64,000 nt of DNA. Origin: Candidatus Saccharimonadota bacterium. Its GTDB lineage: Bacteria > Patescibacteriota > Saccharimonadia > Saccharimonadales > Saccharimonadaceae. Positions 50,481 through 59,551 of this stretch are shown here, piece by piece (the stretch's first letter is position 1; each line of letters starts with the position of its first letter). The translations under genes and the position numbers were made by a program. The notes below the pieces were generated by a model. The model did no database searches. It saw only the letters and a program-made list of their open reading frames with translations, and had not been told where the DNA came from. The stretch is from positions 155,464 through 219,463 of the forward strand of contig JAATFU010000007.1 of assembly GCA_015655045.1 (NCBI GenBank). Reading direction: 5' to 3'.

Positions 50481-51698
50481 TCAGCGCGAGACTCGAAAGC
50501 CAACGTCACCGCCCCCACCCGACGGTGTATAATCGAGACGAAGCGTCAGAACACCCGCGTCAGTTCGACTGCTCCAGCCACCGCCACGGAGAAATGCATG
50601 GACGGTTGGCTCACCATAATTACTATAGAGTCTTCCAACAGCTTGAGCGGATGAATAACTTCCCACGGTTGGCGAGATAGCGCTCGGACGACTCAAGGGA
50701 GGAAAGCCATTCCAAAGAAGTGAAGGGTTATTATATTCCTTGTACGCAGGAGCGGTTTCTCCTGATAATCCGGGCTGCGCCCCGCCGGCAATTGTACAAT
50801 TAGTCCACTCCCAGACATTGCCCACAAGATCCCAAATTACTTCACCATTTGTTAGAGTAAGTGTCCGACGGCTGTTTGTTCCAGCCGTACCCGTACCCCC
50901 GGATATACCATTCAGCCCATCTCCATCATTACTTGAGGCCGCAAGAGCACTAGCGGGATTACTATTAATATGCCCCTGATATACATACCCAGAACCTACT
51001 ACTCCGCCTGACCAATTACTCGGAACCGACAGGACATTTGCAACAAGGGTCATCCATTCAGCTTCGGTGACAAGATGGCAACCACTACAAGCCGCCAGGG
51101 CTGTTGAAATAGCTGCAGTTTGAGAGAGTGTCCATGGAGTACCATCCGGCCGAGAAACTGCAATACTGCCGTTATTTTTCGCTTCATATTTCATAATGCA
51201 AAAATCACTTGTACCAAAGGTAGTATTTCCAGGTGCCACTATAAAACCAACCGGACAAACCATGCCCGAAGGAAGAATACCCGAACACGTTCCTGCTATT
51301 GGCACACTATCATTTGTCGTACGATAGCTTATCCCATTCTTTGTCGCCGTTAAGCAAAAAACTTGACTACTAGCGCTACTGGATTGGTAGGTCGTATAGG
51401 TAGTGCCGTTGCTCACTTTAAGGCAGATCGTACTTATAGCGGGGCTCGAGGAACAGTCAAGTGCCGTTGGATAAGAACCATTATCAACCTGGTAAAGTTT
51501 GAGTTGCTTAGATGCATTGTCTAGGTCCGAGCTAAGCGAAGACGCGATAGCCTGTTGAGAGATGTCTCGATACGCCACAATAGTAATAGCCGCCAGGATG
51601 GCAATGACAACAATAACAACCAAGAGTTCGACGATAGTGAAACCAGAAGACTTACGAGGGTGACGTAACCGGGATATATATCGTTTGTTATGGGTCAT
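50481..51698 (-). CDS. Type IV pilin stalk fused to a SUMF1/C-type-lectin-like domain
   Basis: 405 residues. Leader of about 18 residues, cleavage at SG|FTIVELLVV, and hydrophobic stalk. A CPR-type pseudopilin segment follows (LYQVDNGSYPTALDCS, with paired cysteines). From about residue 180 it is a formylglycine-generating-enzyme/SUMF1-type C-type-lectin fold: DFCIMKYEAKNNG, VTEAEWMTLVANV, VIWDLVGNVWEWTNC, FLRGGGWSSRTDAG and the terminal VGFRVSR. C-type-lectin domains of this type are classical diversity-generating-retroelement targets. The last 30 residues have the right spacing and codon content. It likely displays a ligand-binding head on a pilus. Confidence 0.85.
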   Translation of the reverse strand: MTHNKRYISRLRHPRKSSGFTIVELLVVIVVIAILAAITIVAYRDISQQAIASSLSSDLDNASKQLKLYQVDNGSYPTALDCSSSPAISTICLKVSNGTTYTTYQSSSASSQVFCLTATKNGISYRTTNDSVPIAGTCSGILPSGMVCPVGFIVAPGNTTFGTSDFCIMKYEAKNNGSIAVSRPDGTPWTLSQTAAISTALAACSGCHLVTEAEWMTLVANVLSVPSNWSGGVVGSGYVYQGHINSNPASALAASSNDGDGLNGISGGTGTAGTNSRRTLTLTNGEVIWDLVGNVWEWTNCTIAGGAQPGLSGETAPAYKEYNNPSLLWNGFPPLSRPSAISPTVGSYSSAQAVGRLYSNYGEPTVHAFLRGGGWSSRTDAGVLTLRLDYTPSGGGGDVGFRVSR

Positions 51699-51777
51699 AA
51701 GTTCAGTTCTCTTAAAATAGATATGCTACTAGGGTCAGTATAGCATGAGCGGGATAGGAGGAATAGTTTGATCAACT

Positions 51778-51803
51778 AAAAAACTCCCACCTATGGGAGC
51801 TCT
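51778..51803 (-). terminator. Terminator of the 83-residue gene
   Basis: Minus strand: GCTCCCA-TAGG-TGGGAG stem followed by TTTTTT (plus-strand arms 51784-51789 and 51794-51799, A run 51778-51783). Confidence 0.8.
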
Positions 51804-51824
51804 TTAGAAGTATCAGAAACCTTC

Positions 51825-52076
51825 TTATGCCGAGATACTTACAAGTGTCCAGTTGCCACCGCGGTTATCACTCCGCAGGCAAAAGTTAGCTGAGCCGTCT
51901 GTCACGGTGATAATCTCTGCAATTCGACCACCATAGCGCACCAGGCAACGAATGCCGGCGTCAATGAAATCGTAGCTGCTGCCGTGATATTCCATGCGGC
52001 GTGGGTAGGCAGCCAGATTCTTCTTAAAACCCATAACGGTGACTTGTACTTGTTCATTTACTTCTATGCGATTCAT
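51825..52076 (-). CDS. 83-residue hypothetical protein
   Basis: From ATG at 52076 (GGAG upstream on the minus strand; ATG 52091 is an alternative). Beta-rich, soluble; MGFKKNLAAYPRRMEYHGSSYDFIDAG, quoted in part, then IRCLVRYGGRIAEIITVTDG. Two cysteines. No family recognised. It has a clear terminator and TTGTCA/TCTAAT promoter-like boxes upstream, so it is likely expressed. Confidence 0.6.
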   Translation of the reverse strand: MNRIEVNEQVQVTVMGFKKNLAAYPRRMEYHGSSYDFIDAGIRCLVRYGGRIAEIITVTDGSANFCLRSDNRGGNWTLVSISA

Positions 52077-52440
52077 ACACGTGTACTCCAAGAGATTAGA
52101 TTAACTAAAAATAAGCTGACAACGAATGAATGGGTCAGCGAACGGATTTTTGGAGTAAGTAATGTGGAGAGGAAAGACGAGCCGTCCGACGCCTTCTGTT
52201 TACCAAATGACTTTATGAATGTGGGCGTACGATGGGGGCGCTTAGGAGTAAACGACTACCAGTGTGCATATCGACGCATTGTGAAGTGTGTGACTTCTCG
52301 CATAAGTCTGTAAGTGAAAAGGTATTCCCACCAGTACCTACATGACTGCTTCTAGTATACACCTGACGCAGCAGGCACTGTCAAGAGAAATCTCGGCTAC
52401 GTGGTTAGGCCCTCGCCTGTACAACCCTTTACATCCATGG
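52077..52440. other. Intergenic region with no recognised gene
   Basis: On the minus strand it holds TTGTCA-16-TCTAAT boxes for the 83-residue gene. A 109-residue plus-strand frame (51984-52313) is mostly antisense to that gene and looks spurious. I see no other coding signal here. Confidence 0.4.
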
Positions 52441-52446
52441 TATAAT
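52418..52446 (+). promoter_or_regulatory. Promoter and structured leader of the LPXTG-like protein
   Basis: TGTACA (52418-52423), 17-nt spacer, TATAAT (52441-52446). The leader (about 52453-52539) can form ACGTTA/TAACGT closing a GGAGC/GCTCC hairpin before AAAGAGG. Confidence 0.6.
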
Positions 52447-52539
52447 AAGGACGTTAACTGGACGCTATGGAGCTTAGGAGCTCTGGCTCCACTAACGTTC
52501 ATTGACATTCCTATTCAAGCACAAGCGAGAAAGAGGGTG

Positions 52540-54105
52540 ATGTCTTTGACATCAATAGGTCGACACCTATCTCCGGGCCAGCAGGCACGGAGACGATTCA
52601 CCGCGCGACTCAAGAAGGGGGCAACGGTTACGGCCGTAAGCTCCCTGATTGCAGCGGGGATGATAGTTGGAGGTGCGGGAGCGCTCACGGCGAGTGCCCA
52701 CGTGCCGACAGCTTCGCTTACCTGCAGTACGGCGAAGGTAGATCTCAGCACCTACGATGCGCCGGCAACGGCCACCGTCGTCCTGGATGATACCACGGTT
52801 CAGAGCGGAACGTTCGGGGGTGAATACCACCTGAATCAAGCACTGGACCCGACCGTCAATCACAAGCTCGTCGTAACGGTTGACAGCACACAGGGGACCG
52901 ATGGTACCCAGTACGACTACAACCAGACGTTCACGGTGAACGACTGTGTGCCACCTTTCAACTATGACTGGCAGTACGCAGCGCCTACCTGTGCGGCACT
53001 CACGGTGGTGTATCCGGGGAACATTCCGGCAGGGCAAGCCAATGACGCAAACGTCCAGATCAAGAATCTGGACACAAACGCCACGGTCACGCTCAACTTC
53101 CACAACAACACCGGGACATGGTCGGGGACAAAGGCTTTCGTCTTCACCGACAACCCGAACTGGCCTGGCTGGTCGCATTACGCGGTCATCTGGACACAAG
53201 TGGCAGGCACCAACTACCACTGGACCGGTTCGGTGGAATGTGGCACTCCGCCACCGCCCACGCCCAAGCTGGCCACTGCCGACTTCACAGTCGGACAGCC
53301 CAGCTGCTCGGCCGATGCAACGGTCAGTGGCTACACGGTCTCTGACGGTGTGACACACGGTGAGCCCACCTATAGTGATGGTGTGGCTTCCGTGACGTTC
53401 ACGGCACCGGAAGGAAGCGAGTTCAACAATGGAAGTGGCACGATTACTGTGACACATCCATACGCGAACAAGCTCCCGACCCAGAGCACCAATCCACAAG
53501 GAGGGTGCTACCTGCCACCACCGCTCGTCACCCATGACCAGCACACCACAGTGGACTGCGCAAGTGGCCAGACGACAGTGGTCAGTACGATCACCACGAC
53601 TGAGTACGTCCTTCGCGATGGGGTAGTGGTTGCGTTGCCTCCCGTGACGGTCGCTGACAGCATCCTGGTTCGTCCCGCTACGCAGGATGAGCTGATTGGT
53701 GCGACGTGCCTAGCAGTGGTGGTAACACCACCTGCACCCGTGCCGACGCCACCGACCTGTACTGCGGGCGGCAAGCTGCCGACCGTGACTGACGGTGACA
53801 CGTACACCGCCAGTTGGGATGTGCTATCGGATACCCCTGGTGTGCACACGGTGACCTACACAGCGAAGGCCGGCAACGTATTCGCCGACAAGTCGACTAC
53901 CGTGAGTTACCCTATCACGGTGCAGGCGCAGCTGACCGTGGGGTGTGCGAAGACAACGTCGACACCGCCCACGTCACCAACCCCGCCCAAGGCCTTGGCC
54001 TTCACGGGCAGTGACGAGGGGAACGTGGCCCTGGCCGGGCTTGCGTTCCTGCTCGTTGGGGGTCTCTTCTTGGTTCGTCGCCGTAAGGCACCCAGCGCTG
54101 AGTAG
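52540..54105 (+). CDS. Secreted surface protein with C-terminal LPXTG-like sorting signal
   Basis: 521 residues from ATG 52540 (AAAGAGG upstream). Signal region: basic GRHLSPGQQARRRFTARLKK, then a hydrophobic stretch ending in TASAH (about residues 35-63). The ectodomain is Thr/Ser/Asp-rich with paired cysteines and beta-sandwich-like repeats, then a Pro/Thr-rich stalk. The C-terminal signal LAFTGSDEG (LPXTG-like), membrane helix VALAGLAFLLVGGLFLV and RRRK match sortase substrates. No sortase gene is in the window. GC-rich codons differ from core genes. Confidence 0.78.
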   Translation: MSLTSIGRHLSPGQQARRRFTARLKKGATVTAVSSLIAAGMIVGGAGALTASAHVPTASLTCSTAKVDLSTYDAPATATVVLDDTTVQSGTFGGEYHLNQALDPTVNHKLVVTVDSTQGTDGTQYDYNQTFTVNDCVPPFNYDWQYAAPTCAALTVVYPGNIPAGQANDANVQIKNLDTNATVTLNFHNNTGTWSGTKAFVFTDNPNWPGWSHYAVIWTQVAGTNYHWTGSVECGTPPPPTPKLATADFTVGQPSCSADATVSGYTVSDGVTHGEPTYSDGVASVTFTAPEGSEFNNGSGTITVTHPYANKLPTQSTNPQGGCYLPPPLVTHDQHTTVDCASGQTTVVSTITTTEYVLRDGVVVALPPVTVADSILVRPATQDELIGATCLAVVVTPPAPVPTPPTCTAGGKLPTVTDGDTYTASWDVLSDTPGVHTVTYTAKAGNVFADKSTTVSYPITVQAQLTVGCAKTTSTPPTSPTPPKALAFTGSDEGNVALAGLAFLLVGGLFLVRRRKAPSAE

Positions 54106-54190
54106 AGAATGTTGAAGAAAGGTGAGTGATTCGTTCACTCCCTCTCGCACCTGGCATGTCCAGGCAAAGGTCTATCGTTAGATAGATAAC

Positions 54191-54216
54191 GGGGCCCCTT
54201 CGGGGGCCCCTCTTTC
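54191..54216 (+). terminator. Strong rho-independent terminator
   Basis: A perfect 8-bp GGGGCCCC/GGGGCCCC stem with TTCG loop (54191-54210) then TCTTTC. Confidence 0.85.
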
Positions 54217-54838
54217 ATTTCCGGCTCAGCATCGGCGCTTTACCGATATAGGTCTGATGGACGAGAATATCAAGCAGGGCTAAGGCAACCTCGGCTCGTC
54301 CGACATAGAGCTTGGTAGGGCCATGTTCGGTAAGTCGGTAGGATCGAGCTGGTGTATTTTGTAATTTTAATACCCGAATAATCGTCCAGTCGAGATGGCT
54401 AGCTTGAAGTGCCCTCACGTGAGCTCGTCCATCCCGAATACGAGCAGGATCAATCAAATTAATACCTCCATTTAAGATACGATCAAGTAGCGTAATATGG
54501 TCACCTGGAAAACGAACGCCCGTTCCCGTCAGACTCACGAGTCGCCTCATGCCGAGCTCATTCATGACACTCATGATTGTCGTGATGGCGTCAGTCTGGA
54601 CAAACGTGGGCGAGCCTTTGACATGACCAATGAGACTTATCACTACATCTTGGCCCTGGATCAGGTTTCGTATATCTTCGCGCTTGGTAGCATCGCACAC
54701 GACGACCTCAAGCAGGGGTGAAGGTGGAAAGGGGTTGTGATGGTGAACACCCGCCCGCACCTGATGGCCCGCTACCAGAGCCGCCTGGACAAACGCGACA
54801 CCGGTACGACCATTGGCTGCGATAACCGCCAGCTTCAT
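54215..54838 (-). CDS. NAD(P)-binding Rossmann-fold protein (NmrA/SDR-like)
   Basis: 207 residues from ATG 54838 (ATG 54850 is also possible). MKLAVIAANGRTGVAFVQAALVAGHQVRAGV (quoted in part) holds the atypical-SDR GxxGxxG-like NGRTGVAF, then DVVISLIGHVKG and LVSLTGTGVRF. This is the NmrA/NAD(P)H-binding short-chain family that often has regulatory or epimerase-like roles. No catalytic Tyr-Lys pair is evident, so it may only bind cofactor. It runs divergently from the glycosyltransferase cluster. Confidence 0.8.
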   Translation of the reverse strand: MKLAVIAANGRTGVAFVQAALVAGHQVRAGVHHHNPFPPSPLLEVVVCDATKREDIRNLIQGQDVVISLIGHVKGSPTFVQTDAITTIMSVMNELGMRRLVSLTGTGVRFPGDHITLLDRILNGGINLIDPARIRDGRAHVRALQASHLDWTIIRVLKLQNTPARSYRLTEHGPTKLYVGRAEVALALLDILVHQTYIGKAPMLSRK

Positions 54839-55039
54839 GACAGTATCCATGACACGAGAAATGTAGGACCAGAGATAGTGACAGGTGCGAACAGTAGCAT
54901 CGGTAGGATGTGTCTCATAGTACTTATGAGTATACGCGCCCTCGTAGAGCTTATGCAAAAAGCATAGCACGTAATTTATCCTTTAAATCTACAGCTTTCT
55001 ACGATGAAGCGACCACACGGTATCTTTCAACATTTCTAA

Positions 55040-55068
55040 TTGTATATGTGTCAATTATATTATATAAT
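55040..55068 (+). promoter_or_regulatory. Promoter of the polysaccharide cluster
   Basis: TTGTAT (55040-55045), 17-nt spacer, TATAAT (55063-55068). The AT-rich region 54839-55150 otherwise holds only the cluster leader. Confidence 0.6.
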
Positions 55069-55150
55069 TAACAGATCAGAAGCGCCGAACCGTGCTCCTG
55101 ATTGTTTACTTAACAATCTGTTTTTTCAACCAATTAAGGATGTGAGTCAT

Positions 55151-56326
55151 TTGTCATTTAAAACGATAGGCATGTATGTGTTCAAACATCGTGTCAATCG
55201 GTTTGTGGCGATAGGTGCAGTGTGCTTTTTTGTACAGTGGCTTATCGTGCACGGACTATTGTTCCTCATGGCCACATTCGTGGCCGATGGTATCGGTTTT
55301 TTGGTTTCTGCACAGCTAAACCTGGTCCTGAGTAGACGTTTTACTTGGGCGGATACGTACCACGCACCATCTTGGTCTGCGAAGATCCGTAACTGGGCCG
55401 AATATAACGGCGTAGTTATCCTAGCAGCCCTCGTCAATGCGGCCGTATTTACCGTCCTGGTTCACCCCTTAGGACAGGTACTGGCGCTATTAGGGGCAAC
55501 CCTTATAAGCACGAGCTTTAGTTTTCTCATTAACCATTTCGTTGTATTTCGACCCAAAGTCCAGGAGGACACCTTGACCCAAACAGGGGCCTATCAGCCC
55601 GAAAGTGTGGCAGTGTTTTTGCCTGCTTTTAACGAAGCAGAGAATCTGCCGATTATCGTTAGTCAACTCGACGCCCTGTTGCAACCATATGGGCAATCGT
55701 ACGCGATCATTATCGTGGATGACGGCTCGATGGATGCAACTGGTACGGTCGCAGATCAATTGGCGACAATCTTCGATCATATTCGGGTGGTTCACCATCC
55801 ACAGAATCGAGGATATGGTGCGACACTTCGAACTGGCCTTGAGGCTGGTCTGGAGACAGGAAGTCAATGGATTGGATTCCTTGATGCGGATGGTCAATTT
55901 GAATCAGCCGACTTCATCAAGCTCATTCAATCCGCCCAACAGACCGAATCAGAAATCGCCATTGGATATCGGATTGTCCGAGCGGATAGTTTCAAGCGAC
56001 GCCTCATGGGGCGCAGCTGGCACCTCATCTCAAGTTTCATCCTTGGCTTTAAAGCTAAGGATGTCGACTGCGGGATGAAGGTATTTCGCCGTGATGCCCT
56101 CGCGGAACTCATGCCGCTGCTGCAGGGTGAATACGCCACGATCTCTCCGGAGATATTGGCGCTTGCCACCCAACGCAAGCATCGGATTGTTGAAGTAGGG
56201 GTGTCTCATTTCGAGCGCCAATACGGTGAACAGACCGGTGCCAATCTGAAGGTCGTCATTGGTTCATTCAAGGACCTCTTTGAGATTCGACGCAGTCTTC
56301 GGCTCATTCGCATCGCCCAACACTAG
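55151..56326 (+). CDS. GtrA-like membrane domain fused to GT2 glycosyltransferase
   Basis: 391 residues from TTG 55151 (AGGA 10 nt upstream; ATG 55172 or GTG 55142 possible). Residues about 10-130 are a GtrA-like four-helix domain (RFVAIGAVCFFVQWLIVHGL ... SFLINHFVVFRP). Residues about 140-390 are a DPM1-like GT-A domain: AVFLPAFNEAENLPIIVSQL, IIIVDDGSMDATG, HHPQNRGYGATLRTGLE and GFLDADGQFE (DxD). It would make or flip a polyprenyl-phosphate sugar. The next gene starts 17 nt downstream. Confidence 0.88.
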   Translation: MSFKTIGMYVFKHRVNRFVAIGAVCFFVQWLIVHGLLFLMATFVADGIGFLVSAQLNLVLSRRFTWADTYHAPSWSAKIRNWAEYNGVVILAALVNAAVFTVLVHPLGQVLALLGATLISTSFSFLINHFVVFRPKVQEDTLTQTGAYQPESVAVFLPAFNEAENLPIIVSQLDALLQPYGQSYAIIIVDDGSMDATGTVADQLATIFDHIRVVHHPQNRGYGATLRTGLEAGLETGSQWIGFLDADGQFESADFIKLIQSAQQTESEIAIGYRIVRADSFKRRLMGRSWHLISSFILGFKAKDVDCGMKVFRRDALAELMPLLQGEYATISPEILALATQRKHRIVEVGVSHFERQYGEQTGANLKVVIGSFKDLFEIRRSLRLIRIAQH

Positions 56327-56343
56327 GAACCTTGGAGGTTCAT

Positions 56344-57942
56344 ATGGTACTGCTGCAAGAGAACATCGACACGACACCCGTCGTGTCGGATATCCCTGCG
56401 CGTCACCCTGCTTCCAAGGGTCACGACAGAACAACGCTCTACCTGGCGCTCGTCGCCAGTCTGGTATCAATCGGTGCATTTGTGTGGTTCTACTCACAAG
56501 GTATGACCCTCAACTACTTCGATTCCATCTCGCATTTAGAGATTGCCAGACGAGTGATCGATAGCCCAACGACTGGCTTTGGCCAGCTCGGTGGGGTATG
56601 GCTACCGCTGCCGCATTTGCTGATGTTGCCGACTATCGGTATTGACGCACTGTATTACAGCGGTATTGCCGGGAGTAGTATCTCAATGGTGAGTTTTGTC
56701 GTCACGACACTGTTCATCTACAAGATCATCTTCCACCTTATCGGTAACGGTCGAAAACTGCCTGGACTTGTTGGCGCCGGCGTCTTTATGGCGAACGTCA
56801 ATATGCTCTACATGCAGAGTACACCCATGACGGAGTTGCTGTTGTTCGCCTGTATGGCGGCAATGGTCTACTACGTGCAGCGGTGGATTCAAACCGATCG
56901 TTGGAGCTATCTCTTAATAGCCGGTGCGGCCAGTCTGCTCGGATCACTGACACGATACGAAGCCTGGGTACTTTTGGTGACGCTTATCTGCGTGATCGTG
57001 TATGCGCTTTGGCGCAAGCACTATTCGTGGGAGAAAGCCGAAGGTATCTTATTGGCATTTCTGTTTTTTGCAGTTGTTGGCATTATAGGTTGGCTGGTGT
57101 GGAACCAGCTGATCTTCAACAACTTCTTAAACTGGGAGAATGGTCCCTATGCCAAGTCCACCCTTTGGGTGGGTGAAAGCGATACCGCAGTCGGGAATTG
57201 GGGAGCCTCGTTGTTGACCTATGCGTATGCAATTGTCGATAGTGAGAATTTTCCAATCGTGTGTGTAGCCGCCCTGAGCGTCCCCGTATTCATCATACGA
57301 GAACGCCTTAGGATGCATATCATGCCCGTCCTCTCGTTGTTGGTATTTATACCATTCTTCGTCTATGCCATTGAGTCGGGCCAACGTCCTTTACATGTCC
57401 TCGAACTAAATGGGGGTATGTATAACGTTCGGTTCGGTTTGCTCATGAGTTTGTTTGTTGCAATTGTTATCGGCTATACCGTTGATGCAATTCATCTGCC
57501 GGTTCTCCGGCAGATTGGCATGATTGGAGCCGTGAGCCTTGCGCTCGTAGCTTCAGGTGTGCAGCTTCAAACCCACTCTGCGCAAATCATCAACGAACCT
57601 CAAGCTTGGCTTCAGAGCGAGAAATCACTCGGGACCGATGCGGCCGGTACGTTTATGGCGCACAATTACAATGGCGGCAAAATCCTCGCAACGTTTTTTA
57701 ACAACGAGGATCTGCTTTTCGTGGCAGAAATACCCCTTCGGAATAACATATACGAAGGTAGTTTTAAGATCTGGCCAAAAGCGCTCGTTGATCCACCCGG
57801 CAGTAATGTTAGGTGGATTATCATGCGTCACAACGATTCAACCGACCCTGTCTATGCTGCTTTACACGACGCCAAGGTTCTTAAGGAATATGCGCCCGTG
57901 TTTCGTAACAAGCAGTACGACATCTACGAACGAGGACAATAA
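56344..57942 (+). CDS. GT-C/GT39-like membrane glycosyltransferase
   Basis: 532 residues from ATG 56344 (GGAGGT lies 5 nt upstream). About ten membrane helices. The first outer loop has NYFDSISHLEIARRVIDS, a D-x-x-x-H/E motif in the position of the catalytic acid of PMT/ArnT enzymes, and LGGVWLPLPHLLMLP matches the family. A soluble C-terminal tail of about 90 residues ends the protein. It probably uses the polyprenyl sugar made by its neighbour (inference). Confidence 0.8.
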   Translation: MVLLQENIDTTPVVSDIPARHPASKGHDRTTLYLALVASLVSIGAFVWFYSQGMTLNYFDSISHLEIARRVIDSPTTGFGQLGGVWLPLPHLLMLPTIGIDALYYSGIAGSSISMVSFVVTTLFIYKIIFHLIGNGRKLPGLVGAGVFMANVNMLYMQSTPMTELLLFACMAAMVYYVQRWIQTDRWSYLLIAGAASLLGSLTRYEAWVLLVTLICVIVYALWRKHYSWEKAEGILLAFLFFAVVGIIGWLVWNQLIFNNFLNWENGPYAKSTLWVGESDTAVGNWGASLLTYAYAIVDSENFPIVCVAALSVPVFIIRERLRMHIMPVLSLLVFIPFFVYAIESGQRPLHVLELNGGMYNVRFGLLMSLFVAIVIGYTVDAIHLPVLRQIGMIGAVSLALVASGVQLQTHSAQIINEPQAWLQSEKSLGTDAAGTFMAHNYNGGKILATFFNNEDLLFVAEIPLRNNIYEGSFKIWPKALVDPPGSNVRWIIMRHNDSTDPVYAALHDAKVLKEYAPVFRNKQYDIYERGQ

Positions 57943-57944
57943 AT

Positions 57945-59444
57945 ATGACGAAAGGAAGACATCGGTGGTTCACTATACCCAAACGTGAATCTGCCAAAAC
58001 GTTTCTCACCCTCACACAGCTCATTGCGGGGATGGTAGTCATCGCGGGGATCATTGTGGGCGTGTGTATAGCACCCGACATAACCGCGAAGATTCTCATT
58101 GCCTGTGTGCTGGGGTTCTGGCTAGCTTTCGTGGGCCTGAAGGTACGAGTAGCATCTGCATCTCGGAACTTCAGCCATGAAACGCTCCAGCTCCCACGAG
58201 TTGATGACCCAACCCTTCCCACCTACACCATCTTGTTGCCAACCTACGACGAGGCAGAAATGATCCCGTCGTTGATTCAGGCAATACGAAATCTGCGCTA
58301 TCCAAAAGATAAAGTGCAGATCCTGGGACTATGTGAGGAGGAAGACATCGCCACTATTGCGGCCTACGAGAAGTTGGGTGTTCAGGTGGTTATTGCTCCC
58401 GAAACAAAGGGAGTGCCTCACACGAAGCCCAATGGTCTCAACTTTGGTCTGGCTGTGGCAACGGGTGACCTGTGTGTCGTATATGACGCCGAGGATAAAC
58501 CAGAGCCCAATCAGCTCCTCAAGGTGGTCGCAAAGTTTCGCTCAGAAAGACCGGACGTTGCCGTCGTGCAAGCGCGGCTCGCGTTCAATAACGAGAAGTC
58601 TAGTTGGATTTCTCGGTTCTACTGGGTGGAGTATGTGGTTCACTTCGAGTGGATGTTGTCTGGACTTGCGCAGCTGGAAATGGTCCCTCCGCTAGGAGGA
58701 ACCAGTAACCACTTCGTGACGGCCTATCTCAAGCGGGTGGCATTCTCTCCCGAGAGGATGCCGTTCCAGGATACACGCATGTACATCGGCGCCTGGGATC
58801 TCTACAACGTGACCGAAGATGCCGATCTGGCCGGTGCTTTTTTTGCGGCTCACTACCGAATCGTTTTTGCTGATTCGGTAACGTACGAAGAAGCACCGAG
58901 CAAGACAGGCGTTGCCTTCAAACAACGGATGCGCTGGCTCAAAGGCTATGCGTATACGGGTATCGTGTATACACGGCACCCGTTCCGATACATGAAGGCG
59001 ATGGGGCTTCGTAATTACTTCGGCTACATCCTGCTGATGTTGGGGACGCCGCTTACTATGTTACTGAGTCCGGTGTTTTGGAGTATGACGATCGTCTACT
59101 TCCTGACCCGAACCACAGTGATTGAGGAGCTCTTCCCCTTGCCACTGTTTTATACCGCCGTCGCCTTGGCACTCGCAGGTAACCTCATGCTGTTCTATCA
59201 GCAGGTGGTCGCATGCTTGCACCGAGAGAGTTACGGCACGGTAAAGTACATGCTCTGGACGCCCGTCTGGCTCATCTTTACGAGTGCCGTTGCGTATGTG
59301 GCGATCATTGAGTTGCTCATCCCGTCAAAACGCCATTTTTGGCATAAGACGAATCACATCAAAGAGCACCTTAAGAGCCTCGCCCATGAACAGGTGCGGC
59401 TCGAACAGTACAACGAAAAAGCCCCGGCGCTATTGGTTGACTAA
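57945..59444 (+). CDS. Processive-type GT2 glycosyltransferase (BcsA-like)
   Basis: 499 residues. Two N-terminal membrane helices (about 22-65). The catalytic domain has YTILLPTYDEAEMIPSLIQ, AVATGDLCVVYDAEDKPEP (DxD-type), TEDADLAGAFF (the catalytic ED) and QRMRWLKGYAYT (QxxRW). Three to four C-terminal membrane helices follow. D,D,D,QxxRW is the hallmark of processive polysaccharide synthases of the cellulose synthase type. The ATG lies 2 nt after the previous stop. Two hairpins follow. Confidence 0.88.
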   Translation: MTKGRHRWFTIPKRESAKTFLTLTQLIAGMVVIAGIIVGVCIAPDITAKILIACVLGFWLAFVGLKVRVASASRNFSHETLQLPRVDDPTLPTYTILLPTYDEAEMIPSLIQAIRNLRYPKDKVQILGLCEEEDIATIAAYEKLGVQVVIAPETKGVPHTKPNGLNFGLAVATGDLCVVYDAEDKPEPNQLLKVVAKFRSERPDVAVVQARLAFNNEKSSWISRFYWVEYVVHFEWMLSGLAQLEMVPPLGGTSNHFVTAYLKRVAFSPERMPFQDTRMYIGAWDLYNVTEDADLAGAFFAAHYRIVFADSVTYEEAPSKTGVAFKQRMRWLKGYAYTGIVYTRHPFRYMKAMGLRNYFGYILLMLGTPLTMLLSPVFWSMTIVYFLTRTTVIEELFPLPLFYTAVALALAGNLMLFYQQVVACLHRESYGTVKYMLWTPVWLIFTSAVAYVAIIELLIPSKRHFWHKTNHIKEHLKSLAHEQVRLEQYNEKAPALLVD

Positions 59445-59456
59445 GACACATTGTCT

Positions 59457-59518
59457 GGGGCGGCGTAGGTATACCCATACCTCTGCCGCCCCGCCCGAAC
59501 CTTCATAAGGTTCTTCTT
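59457..59518 (+). terminator. Tandem hairpins after the processive GT2 gene
   Basis: First: 59457-59492, stem GGGGCGGC ... GCCGCCCC with an inner AGGTAT/ATACCT. Second: GAACCTT-CAT-AAGGTTC (59497-59513) then TTCTTC. They may reduce rather than end transcription into the lipoprotein gene. Confidence 0.65.
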
Positions 59519-59551
59519 CGCACCTTTACAACCTAGATAAGGAAGTAGTAC

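Noticed and set aside
51984..52313. 109-residue plus-strand frame
   Set aside because: Half lies antisense to the 83-residue gene and it has no SD or -10 at the right distance.
52567..53544. 325-residue minus-strand open frame opposite the LPXTG-like gene
   Set aside because: The GC-rich composition of the real gene creates long antisense frames. It has no SD or promoter and encodes a Cys/Arg/His-rich product typical of shadow frames.
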